64,000 nt of DNA, taken from UBA6522 sp963664945. GTDB lineage: Bacteria; Pseudomonadota; Gammaproteobacteria; Steroidobacterales; Rariloculaceae. Each line of letters opens with the position of its first letter. Positions within the stretch are counted from its first letter, which is position 1. Made by a program: the position numbers and the translations under genes. The notes beneath the pieces were generated by a model, which saw only the letters and a list, made by a program, of their open reading frames with translations, searched no databases and had not been told where the DNA came from. Positions 25,653-32,973 of this stretch are shown in pieces. Location of the stretch: the NCBI GenBank assembly GCA_963664945.1, contig OY761822.1:5208001-5272000 (forward strand), in the 5' to 3' direction.

Positions 25653-26930
25653 ATGTACCGATCAAGTTTGTCGCTGCTTCTGATTGCATCGACAGGAACC
25701 ACGCTCGCGCACCACGGCGTCGACGCCCACTTCGACACCTCGACGGATATCCGGTTCGAGGCCGTGGTCGCCGACATCAGGGTCATCAATCCCCATTCCT
25801 ACATCTATTTCTCTCAATTGAACGATGCGGGCGAACTCGTTGACGGGCGTTGCGAGCTGTTCGAGCGGCGCTTCTTGGTTCGCCATGGATTGACCGCTGA
25901 AACCCTTCCTCCCGGCACGCCGGTGAGAATCACGGGCAATCCCGCCAGGCGCGAGGCCAACGTGTGTCATGCGGAGCAGATCGAGCTGGCGGACGGGCGC
26001 AGCTTCGGCAACCGCGGCCAGGTTTCAGACGACTCGGACTACGTGCCGGGCGAGGCGCTCATGGCGGCCGTGGCCGGCTCGGGGGAGGCGTCTTCCCGGG
26101 TCATCGCGGAATCCTCCCGTGAGGCGGTCGAACGCGAACCGGTGGAGATCCCCACCGAAGGGATGTTCGGCAACTGGGTGGCCTTCACGGGCATGCTCCC
26201 CGACGGCCTGCCGCCCGGCGTCGACGAGTCGGAACTGCCGTCATCGATGATGCCGATGGGCGGCCGGATGATGGGGATGGGCAGTGAAATGCCGGGCATG
26301 GGCAACCAAATGATGGGAATGGGCGGCCAGATGAACGCCGACGCAGCCCGGATGCCCATGCCGCGCTTCATGGGCACCCGCTACCAGGTGGACTACACCG
26401 AGGCGGGCCAGGCCTTCGTCGACACGTTTGACCCTGCGTTCGACAGTTCCGATATCCAGTGCCAAGCGTCGGTGCTTCACGGCATGCAGCATCACGCACT
26501 GGTGAACGAATTCGTGCCCGTGGGCGAGGACCGACTGCGTTGGGTCTACGGTTACATGGATATGGTCCGCACCTTCCACATGAACCAGTCCGAGCACCCG
26601 GAAGACCTCGAGCCATCCGTCCTGGGCCACTCCATCGGCTACTGGGACGGCCCCACGCTGGTCGTCTACACCCGCGGCTTCAAGAGCTTCGAACTGTTTC
26701 GCGGCGTCATCAACAGCGACGCACTGCAACTCGTAGAGCGGGTCACCCACGATCCGGAGACGGACCGGCTGATCGTGTCGTTCACGGTACTGGACCCGAA
26801 GTTCTGGAGAGCCCCGCTGCAGGGCGAGATCAAACTGGCTCGGACGGACCGGCCCTTCACGCCCTACGGCTGCATCGAGCTGGCCGGCGAGAACAACCTG
26901 CGACCGGACGAGCGCACAATCTTCGACTGA
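25653..26930 (+). CDS. Exported DUF6152-family protein with a Met-rich segment
   Basis: A 425-aa protein with AGGAG 7 nt before the ATG and a signal peptide ending LAHH. The first 110 residues (HHGVDAHFDTSTDIRFEAVV then INPHSYIYF) fit DUF6152, a gammaproteobacterial periplasmic domain. Residues around 205-245 hold MMPMGGRMMGMGSEMPGMGN and continue in the same manner, a Met/Gly repeat like those of copper-binding CopA/CopB/PcoB proteins. The C-terminal half contains YWDGPTLVVYTRGF, a pattern seen in other uncharacterised secreted proteins. Copper handling is inference. Confidence 0.7.
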   Translation: MYRSSLSLLLIASTGTTLAHHGVDAHFDTSTDIRFEAVVADIRVINPHSYIYFSQLNDAGELVDGRCELFERRFLVRHGLTAETLPPGTPVRITGNPARREANVCHAEQIELADGRSFGNRGQVSDDSDYVPGEALMAAVAGSGEASSRVIAESSREAVEREPVEIPTEGMFGNWVAFTGMLPDGLPPGVDESELPSSMMPMGGRMMGMGSEMPGMGNQMMGMGGQMNADAARMPMPRFMGTRYQVDYTEAGQAFVDTFDPAFDSSDIQCQASVLHGMQHHALVNEFVPVGEDRLRWVYGYMDMVRTFHMNQSEHPEDLEPSVLGHSIGYWDGPTLVVYTRGFKSFELFRGVINSDALQLVERVTHDPETDRLIVSFTVLDPKFWRAPLQGEIKLARTDRPFTPYGCIELAGENNLRPDERTIFD

Positions 26931-27047
26931 GCCGATGGCTCGCTGATATCGAATTCAGCCCGCGCCAATGGAAATCTCATCCGAGACTTACAATGCACGA
27001 ACGCGCCGGACTCGCCGCGCCGACGCCCTGTTTCGAGGCGGTTTGAA

Positions 27048-27278
27048 TCAAGACCGAGGACCGCTGAACAGCGATCGTATAGAGCGCAGCCGCGGTGATG
27101 CTCTGCGCAGTCGAGGCCCCAACCACATCCAGACGCCGGTTACCACGAGCAGCGGCACCACCACGAATTGATTCAGCAGCAGGAACCACTGGCTGCCGAT
27201 CCATGGCGAATAAACGAGAGTTCCCAGACACCCTGCCGCGACCAGATGCAGGGCCCTGACGAACCTTCGCGCCTTCAT
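27048..27278 (-). CDS. Small two-span membrane protein
   Basis: A 76-aa protein from the ATG at 27278. ALHLVAAGCLGTLVYSPW forms the first hydrophobic segment and LLLNQFVVVPLLVVTGVWMW the second, followed by a basic tail. I have the impression that similar short proteins (LHLV..GTFVYSPW pattern) recur in proteobacteria, but cannot name a family. It overlaps nothing. Confidence 0.5.
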   Translation of the reverse strand: MKARRFVRALHLVAAGCLGTLVYSPWIGSQWFLLLNQFVVVPLLVVTGVWMWLGPRLRRASPRLRSIRSLFSGPRS

Positions 27279-27347
27279 GACCTGCACCCTTTGGCTTCGA
27301 TTCGGGACAGCGCGCTACCCCAGCGCCCGTCGGCGGGAATGTACTGA

Positions 27348-27767
27348 CCCGCGCGGGCGAGTCCAAACTGGGTCAGTAGCACGAACTGGGCAAGCGACTC
27401 CCCGCTGGAATCATGGCACGGCGTCACCACCAACAACAGCGGGCGCGTGACCGCAATTGATCTCAGCAGCAACCAGTTGAGCGGCCCGATTCCGGCCAAG
27501 TTGGGCGATCTCTCCAGCCTGGAAGAGCTTTGGCTGTATAGCAACGAGTTGATCGGTCCGATTCCGGCGGAGTTGGGCGACCTCTCCAACTTGGAAGTAC
27601 TTTATCTCGGTGGCAATCAGTTGTCCGGTTGCATCCCAGATGGGTTGCGGGACGTGTCGAATAACGACCTCTCCGGGCTGGGTCTGGCGTACTGCGGAGA
27701 TTCCGGACCTTCCGGCGGCGATACACAGGGCAACGATTTCAGCGAGAACACCCTTGTCGTAAATTGA
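27348..27767 (+). pseudogene. Leucine-rich-repeat protein remnant
   Basis: In frame from just after a TGA at 27345, the translation reads PNWVSSTNWASDSPLESWHG. Then come two and a half plant-type LRRs of 24 residues (LSSNQLSGPIPAKLGDLSSL, LYSNELIGPIPAELGDLSNL) and a degraded C-cap with SGCIPDGL. Intact relatives carry a signal peptide and a D-AALVALY lead-in before the PNW motif, and both are absent. No start codon precedes the first repeat. This is a fragment of a secreted LRR protein. The two full repeats are 72 bp apart and near identical. Confidence 0.65.
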
Positions 27768-28055
27768 AAGTTGTGTCCGCCGCGCCGTACTGAAGATTGC
27801 GTCTCGGAAACGCAAGTGCCGTGTGCTCGGTGCGGTTCGGTCCGTGGCTGCGCCAGGTACGCCGCAGACTTCGGGTGAGACATACAGACTCCACTTTGTC
27901 GCCGTTGATCGGCTGGGCGAACTTTTTCATCAGCGGATCCCGGCTACCCGATTCCTGCACCCCGCGAACGAGTAGCCCTTGCCGCTTCCGAGATAATCTG
28001 CGAGCCAACAACGCGTCCGGTCAAAATGAGAATTGCTGGTGATCCACACCAGCGG
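27768..28055. other. Intergenic with one hairpin
   Basis: No gene recognised. GCTGGTG-ATCCA-CACCAGC (28035-28053) is a perfect 7-bp stem just upstream of the antitoxin promoter and could terminate or insulate transcription from the left. A minus-strand reading of about 90 codons was judged non-coding. Confidence 0.45.
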
Positions 28056-28100
28056 TTGCATTAGGCTATCTCGATTCCTATGCTCTTACTCAAGAGTAAG
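28056..28100 (+). promoter_or_regulatory. Promoter and palindromic operator of the AbrB/VapC locus
   Basis: TTGCAT (28056-28061), a 17-bp spacer and TATGCT (28079-28084) form the promoter. The perfect palindrome CTTACTC-AA-GAGTAAG (28085-28100) follows at once, covering the expected start point. The direct repeat GGAACCaGGAACC comes next. Position and symmetry indicate autorepression by the antitoxin-toxin complex. Confidence 0.7.
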
Positions 28101-28117
28101 GAACCAGGAACCTTGTA

Positions 28118-28354
28118 ATGCAAGCAACCATGACCAGCAAGGGCCAGTTGACTGTCCCGAAGGCCATCAGGGACAAGCTTCGCCTGAAACCCGGCGACCG
28201 GATCGAATTTCTGCTCGACGACAACGGTGCCCGGATTACACCTGTCAAGGCGTCCGTAAAGGAACTCAAGGGCATGCTTCCGAAACCCGCCTCGCCGGTC
28301 ACGCTGGCGGAAATGGATGAGGCCATCGCAAAGGCAAGCAGGCGCAAGCTGTGA
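28118..28354 (+). CDS. SpoVT-AbrB domain antitoxin (VapB/MazE-like)
   Basis: A 78-aa protein with the swapped-hairpin DNA-binding fold: MTSKGQLTVPKAIRDKLRLK, then PGDRIEFLLDDNGARITPVK. The C-terminal 30 residues are the toxin-binding tail. The last bases overlap the toxin GTG (GTGA). Confidence 0.9.
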   Translation: MQATMTSKGQLTVPKAIRDKLRLKPGDRIEFLLDDNGARITPVKASVKELKGMLPKPASPVTLAEMDEAIAKASRRKL

Positions 28355-28749
28355 TCGGCCTGGATACCAACGTATTGGTGCGTTACATCGTCCAGGACGA
28401 TGCCGAACAGGCGCATGCCGCCACGCGGCTGATCGAGGGTCGGTGCACGGAGCGCTCACCGGGACATGTCAACGTTCTGGTACTGACGGAACTCGCATGG
28501 GTCCTGACCCGCGCCTACAGGTACGCGGACTCGGATGTCGCACGGGTGATTCTTCAGCTTCTGCGCACCACCGAATTCAACGTCGAGGACAGCGATGCTG
28601 TCTGGGCCGCGCTACGCGCGTTCGAGGCCGGAACCGCCGACTTTGCGGACTATCTGATCGCCCAACGAAATCGCGCTGCCGGATGCACATCCACCTATAC
28701 GTTCGACCGCGACGCTGCCCGAGGCCGGCACTTTGCGGCTGTTCCCTGA
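28351..28749 (+). CDS. PIN-domain toxin (VapC)
   Basis: A 132-aa PIN nuclease with D5 (MIGLDTNVLVRYIVQDD), E47 (VLTELAWVL), D97/D100 (TADFADYLIA) and D119 (YTFDRDAARG). All four acidic positions are present, unlike the Asn variant of the first VapC in the window. It is translationally coupled to the AbrB antitoxin. This is the second of three toxin-antitoxin loci in the window with readable control regions. Confidence 0.9.
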   Translation: MIGLDTNVLVRYIVQDDAEQAHAATRLIEGRCTERSPGHVNVLVLTELAWVLTRAYRYADSDVARVILQLLRTTEFNVEDSDAVWAALRAFEAGTADFADYLIAQRNRAAGCTSTYTFDRDAARGRHFAAVP

Positions 28750-28926
28750 CCAAGCCCCCGGGTCGCGGCGGCCGTCCACGCCGTACGGACAAGCTTCGAC
28801 CAGCGCACGGACACCACAGCGATTCGCCATGATTCGGGCGTTTCCGACCGAAGGACCCGTCCACAACCACACGTGACGGAGCCGTGACGCCGGGTCAAGG
28901 AATTGGGCGGCGACGGTCTGCGCAGG

Positions 28927-29376
28927 TTACTCGTACGGCAGTACCGCGTCGAACCAGAGTTCGCGGTCGATGCGCCACTCGCCGCTGTCGCCGAGCCGCC
29001 AGATATGGACGAAGGCGCCGTCGCCGAGCACGCCGCCGCCGTCGCTGTCCACCACTTCGTAGACGCCGTGGACCAGCATCATGTCGGTGCCGCCAATCGT
29101 GTGCGTCACGTTCAACAGGGTCAGCGGGTTACCTTCCCCGAAGTCCGACGCCCAGAAGGCGCGGATGTCGTCGCGCCCCGTCAATGTGGGCGCGCCGTGG
29201 GCCGTCAGCTCGGCGCTTTCCGTGTAGAGCGCCGCCAGGGCGTCACCGTCGTGGTCGTTGTAGGCTTCCGTCCACCGGTCGGCGAGTTCCTGGGCGTCGA
29301 CGGGGGCCTGGGCGGGCAGACCGGACGAGGCAAGAAGAATGGCCAGGAAAATAACAGGACTACTGAAGTGTTTCAT
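28927..29376 (-). CDS. Exported SnoaL/DUF4440-like protein
   Basis: A 149-aa protein with a cleavable signal (MKHFSSPVIFLAILLASSGL) followed by an NTF2-like fold: AQELADRWTEAYNDHDGDAL, AALYTESAELTAHG, and a C-terminal strand EWRIDRELWFDAVLP. The family includes ketosteroid-isomerase-like and unassigned secreted members. No catalytic assignment is attempted. Confidence 0.78.
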   Translation of the reverse strand: MKHFSSPVIFLAILLASSGLPAQAPVDAQELADRWTEAYNDHDGDALAALYTESAELTAHGAPTLTGRDDIRAFWASDFGEGNPLTLLNVTHTIGGTDMMLVHGVYEVVDSDGGGVLGDGAFVHIWRLGDSGEWRIDRELWFDAVLPYE

Positions 29377-29539
29377 TTCGTTTCCTCGATTGCCGAATCG
29401 TATTTCGATACCTGACGGGGTCGCTCGACCGGCAGGGCGCTTACCCGTCCGCGCCGGCGAGTTTTCGCGCGTGTCAGCACCATTCCGGATGTGCCGGAGT
29501 TCCCGCGATAGACGCCGCTACCGGGCCACGGCGGAGCCG

Positions 29540-30367
29540 CTACCAGGCCACCGTGGAGCCGTCGTAACTGAGCGGCCGTCCATCATAGCTCGCGTCCAGA
29601 CCCTCGATCACCGCCGCCATGCCGGCTGCGGCGTCTTCGGACGTGCTGGCCCGCGGCACCAGCGACGGCCGATTGATCTGCAGCATGTCGGTCACCGTCG
29701 GACCCGGGGCAACGAGTGCCACGATGATGCCGCGGCCGGCCAACTCCGCGCCGACCTTGCGCATGGCCATGTTCAGCGCGGTCTTGCTGATGCCGTAGTA
29801 GGCGCCCCCCGTCGACACGGCCTCGCGTGAGACCGATCCGGCGCCGCTGGTGATCGAGACGATCTTCTTCTGCGCGCTGGCCGCCACGTGCTCGGCGAAC
29901 GCCTCCGCCATCTTCATGGGCGCCAGCACGTTCACGGCCATGACATCGTGAAACGTCTGCGCATCGAGCGTACCCAGCGTCTGCTCCTCGGCGCCGCCGT
30001 AGATGCCGGCGTTGTTGATCAGCACGTCGATGGGCGTGCCGGCATAGGCGGCGGCCAGGTCCTTGATGCCTTCATCGTCGGTCACGTCGAGTTGCTCGAT
30101 GAGCAGGTGCTCGTACGCCTCGGCGATCGCGTTGAGTTCATCGGCCCTGGAGGGCGTTCGCGCCGTCGCCAGAACATTCCAGCCTTCGGCAACATAGTGT
30201 TGAACGAAGGCCAGTCCGATGCCCCGGTTGGAGCCGGTTATCAGCACGGTCGGCCTGTTCGGGTCGATGGAAGCACCCTGTGCGCCCGTCGCCGCAAGTA
30301 CCGCAACGAGCGACAACAGCAGGCCGTGAATCCCAGGGTAGCGAACTATGGATACCAATCTGTGCAT
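29540..30367 (-). CDS. Short-chain dehydrogenase/reductase with an N-terminal export signal
   Basis: A 275-aa SDR. Rossmann motif TGSNRGIGLAF, NNAGIYGG, catalytic Ser in SITSGAGSVS and YYGISK (Y-x3-K) are complete. From the ATG at 30367 the first 30 residues (GIHGLLLSLVAVLAATGAQG) look like a signal peptide or anchor, odd for an NAD(P)-dependent enzyme. Starting later would remove it, but no good start codon precedes the Rossmann motif. Substrate unknown. Confidence 0.82.
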   Translation of the reverse strand: MHRLVSIVRYPGIHGLLLSLVAVLAATGAQGASIDPNRPTVLITGSNRGIGLAFVQHYVAEGWNVLATARTPSRADELNAIAEAYEHLLIEQLDVTDDEGIKDLAAAYAGTPIDVLINNAGIYGGAEEQTLGTLDAQTFHDVMAVNVLAPMKMAEAFAEHVAASAQKKIVSITSGAGSVSREAVSTGGAYYGISKTALNMAMRKVGAELAGRGIIVALVAPGPTVTDMLQINRPSLVPRASTSEDAAAGMAAVIEGLDASYDGRPLSYDGSTVAW

Positions 30368-30594
30368 GGGAAGCGCTCCGCAAGTGCCCGATGTTGATCT
30401 TGGCCCAAGTTTAGCAACTTGAGCCTTTTTCGGGACTTCGTCTCGTACTCGCATTGACGGCGAGTGCCCGCCGTCTCGCATTTGAAGCAGCAGTTAGGGC
30501 AAGATGGGCTGGCTCTGGACCCGAACTGTCGCGTTTGAGTGCGGCCCGGAAGGTATTCGGTGACCGGTAGCCGGCAATTGTGGGAGATACGCCG

Positions 30595-31800
30595 ATGCAA
30601 TTTGTTCGCAGCCTCGATTTGAGCGGTCTGCTGTCCTTTCCTCCCGACATGGACCCGTTCGAATTGCAGGCGCTAAATGTGCTGATCGGTCCAAATGGCT
30701 CCGGCAAATCGAACATCATCGAGGCACTGGAACTTCTGCGCGCCACGCCCACCGACTTTGCCGCCGCGGTCCGGGACGGCGGCGGCGCCACGGAATGGTT
30801 CTGGAAAGGCGAGACGGTGCGCCGTGTCGCAAAAGTCGAGATCGAATCCGGCGACAAGAGTACCGGCTTGCAAACGCCGAGCGAAAGTGCGTTGCGATAT
30901 CGCCTCGAATTTGTAAGCGCCAACAACCGTATCGAAGTCTCCGACGAGGCGATCGAGGAGACGAAGCCGGCACCGGGCCACGACGACCCGTATTTCTATT
31001 ACCGGTTTCAGCGCGGCAACCCCGTCATCAATGTCCTCGACTCCTCGACGACTTCGGTGAGAGCCACGAGACACTTGCAGCGGGACGATCTACTACCGGA
31101 TCAGTCCGTACTGGCGCAGAGAAAAGACCCCGACCTTTATCCGGAACTGACCTGGTTCGGGAGGCAGGTGGGGAAAATCCAGACGCTGAGGGACTGGACG
31201 TTTGGACGCTATACGGCCCCACGCCTGCCGCAGCCGGCGGATTTGCCCGAGGATCGACTCCTTCCAGACTGCCGGAATCTTGCCTTGGTGCTCAACCAAA
31301 TCGAGCACCGTCAGGCATCGCTGAAACTGAACGAACTGCTCAAACGCTTCTTCCCCCGCTTCGACCGGATGTCGACCAAGGTTTCCGGCGGAACGATTCA
31401 GTTCTATCTTCACGAAACGGGTTTCGGCTCTCCGATTCCGGCGACCCGGTTGTCGGACGGCACGATCCGCTTCGTCGCGTTGCTCGCCACGCTGCTGGCG
31501 CCCTCGCCTCCACCGTTGGTTTGTATCGACGAACCGGAACTTGGACTTCATCCTGATGCCGTGTCGCTCCTTGCCGACGTCCTGATCGAAGCGTCCGAAC
31601 GCATGCAACTGATCGTCGCCACGCATTCCGACGCGCTCGTTTCCGCGTTGACCAATATGCCGGAGGCCATCGTGGCCTGCGAGCGGGCAGGCGCGGCAAC
31701 GACCCTTCGCCGGCTCGATCCAGGGAAGCTCTCTCACTGGCTCGACCATTACCGCCTCGGCGATCTCTGGCGAATGGGTGAATTGGGAGCCAATCCCTGA
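30595..31800 (+). CDS. AAA ATPase (AAA_15/AAA_21, OLD/RecF-like)
   Basis: A 401-aa ABC-type ATPase. Walker A is LIGPNGSGKSNIIEALELLR (near residue 30), the signature region is ATRLSDGTIRFVALLATLL, and Walker B is VCIDEPELGLHPDAVSLL with the switch histidine in VATHSDAL. GGGAGA precedes the ATG. ATPases of this type pair with a downstream effector gene in defence-like modules, and the remains of a DUF4276 gene follow directly. The gene itself looks intact. It lies divergent from the SDR gene. Confidence 0.88.
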   Translation: MQFVRSLDLSGLLSFPPDMDPFELQALNVLIGPNGSGKSNIIEALELLRATPTDFAAAVRDGGGATEWFWKGETVRRVAKVEIESGDKSTGLQTPSESALRYRLEFVSANNRIEVSDEAIEETKPAPGHDDPYFYYRFQRGNPVINVLDSSTTSVRATRHLQRDDLLPDQSVLAQRKDPDLYPELTWFGRQVGKIQTLRDWTFGRYTAPRLPQPADLPEDRLLPDCRNLALVLNQIEHRQASLKLNELLKRFFPRFDRMSTKVSGGTIQFYLHETGFGSPIPATRLSDGTIRFVALLATLLAPSPPPLVCIDEPELGLHPDAVSLLADVLIEASERMQLIVATHSDALVSALTNMPEAIVACERAGAATTLRRLDPGKLSHWLDHYRLGDLWRMGELGANP

Positions 31801-32000
31801 GCATCGCGATCTACATGGAGGGCGGTGGCCAAAGCCGCGATTCAAAGGCGGCTCTGCGCCTTGGAATGGACGGGTTTCTGGCCGAGATCAAGGAGGTCTT
31901 TCGTGCTCGTAGTCGGCCTTGGAAACTGGTTTGCTGCGGCCCACGAGACAATGCCCACAGGGCGTTTCGTCACGCTTGCACGCAACGGGACGGTTGCGCC
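31797..32000 (+). pseudogene. Truncated DUF4276 partner of the AAA ATPase
   Basis: Reading from a CTG that overlaps the ATPase stop (CTGA) gives LSIAIYMEGGGQSRDSKAAL, then RLGMDGFLAEIKEVF and WKLVCCGPRDNAHRAFRHA. This is the N-terminal third of DUF4276, whose members are often about 200 aa and lie next to such ATPases. After about 65 codons the family pattern stops and the frame drifts into the GntR leader, so the C-terminal part is lost. The start is CTG in place of the ATG normally seen in ATGA overlaps. Confidence 0.6.
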
Positions 32001-32054
32001 GATCAATCTTCAGATTTCTTTTCTTGCGAGGAGCCGCTGACGTGCGGTAGGGTT

Positions 32055-32079
32055 TGGTCAAACCAATTTGGTAGGACCA
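32055..32079. promoter_or_regulatory. Two tandem FadR/GntR-type operators
   Basis: TGGTCAAACCA (32055-32065) and TGGTAGGACCA (32069-32079) both match the FadR-subfamily consensus TNGTNNNACNA exactly and are palindromic. They are 14 bp apart centre to centre, and the second ends 4 nt before the regulator's ATG, covering its ribosome-binding region. Autoregulation and control of the downstream efflux genes are inferred. Confidence 0.72.
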
Positions 32080-32082
32080 TAA

Positions 32083-32973
32083 ATGCCGCACATGCTTTCC
32101 CGCACAGAAGAAATTACCCGTGCCCTGAGGGACGACATCCTGCGCGGCCAATACCGCGCCGGTGAGCGCGTGCCCTCGGAGCGGGACCTGGCGGCGCGCT
32201 TCGCCACCAGCCGCGGCACGGTTCGCGAGGCGCTCAAGAAGCTCGAACAGCTCGGCATCGCCTCCATTCAGCCGGGCGGCGCCCGCGTCGTCCCGGTGCA
32301 GGAATGCACCCTGGACGTGCTCGGGCCGCTGCTGGACCTGAACGAGATTCCGGATGCCGCGCTCATGGGACAGGTCCTGGACATCGGCACGCTCCTCATC
32401 GCCTATGCGGCGGAGACCGCCGTCGAGCGGGGCGACTCCACCGCGCTGGCGCGCGTGGAAGCGACCATCGACGAGATCCTCGCGGCGGAGCCCGGGGAGC
32501 TTGCGATGATGCGCGTGCCGCGGCTGCTGGGCCGGGCGTTCGCCCAGGCGTCCGGGAACCTGGTTCTGTTGCTCATCATCAACGGACTGCGCACGCAGAT
32601 TCCTGACCCAAGGCGGATGCTTGGGGGACCTCCAAGGCTGGAACCTGAGTCCCTGAAGCGGATCGCCGCAGATATCAAGGCCGCCGTCGCCCGGCGTGAC
32701 GGCGCCGCGGCGGGCGCATTTATGCGGGAACTCATGGGGCTGATGAGGGCCGCTGCAAGGGGAGCGCTGCGCTCCCATCGTTCCAAACACGACGAGACAC
32801 TGCGCTCCCACCGTCCCAACACCGACGGGACGCTGCGCTCCCACCGGTCCAATGCCGGCGAAACGCCATTCTCCCCGCGCCCCAATGCCAATGAGACCCC
32901 GATCTCACACCGTCCCAACACCAACGAGACACAGTTCTCCCTCCGTTCCAACGCCGAGGAAACCAACTCATGA
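32083..32973 (+). CDS. GntR family regulator, FadR subfamily
   Basis: A 296-aa regulator. The winged helix is at about 8-75 (EEITRALRDDILRGQYRAGE, RVPSERDLAARFATSRGTVR) and the helical FadR-type effector domain is at about 90-225, with HxxxR-type metal residues not obvious. Residues 229-294 are an added tail of six 11-residue units (LRSHRSKHDET, LRSHRPNTDGT, and so on). It overlaps the efflux adaptor gene by 4 nt, so it likely regulates that operon. The ligand is unknown. Confidence 0.87.
   Translation: MPHMLSRTEEITRALRDDILRGQYRAGERVPSERDLAARFATSRGTVREALKKLEQLGIASIQPGGARVVPVQECTLDVLGPLLDLNEIPDAALMGQVLDIGTLLIAYAAETAVERGDSTALARVEATIDEILAAEPGELAMMRVPRLLGRAFAQASGNLVLLLIINGLRTQIPDPRRMLGGPPRLEPESLKRIAADIKAAVARRDGAAAGAFMRELMGLMRAAARGALRSHRSKHDETLRSHRPNTDGTLRSHRSNAGETPFSPRPNANETPISHRPNTNETQFSLRSNAEETNS
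32767..32964 (+). repeat. Six 33-bp in-frame tandem repeats at the end of the GntR gene
   Basis: Units start at 32767, 32800, 32833, 32866, 32899 and 32932. The first three are close (CTGCGCTCCCAYCG core) and the last three have diverged, but all keep the 33-bp length and end in GAGACA/GAAACC-type purine runs. The final unit supplies the GAGGAAACC ribosome-binding region of the downstream adaptor gene, so translation signals have been duplicated with it. Confidence 0.85.

Noticed and set aside
27739..28011. Minus-strand frame of about 90 codons between the LRR remnant and the AbrB locus
   Set aside because: No ribosome site, no domain, mixed Arg/Ser composition; likely chance.
32767..32964. 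CRISPR-like array (regular 33-bp units)
   Set aside because: Units are contiguous and coding, with no spacers between conserved repeats and no cas genes.
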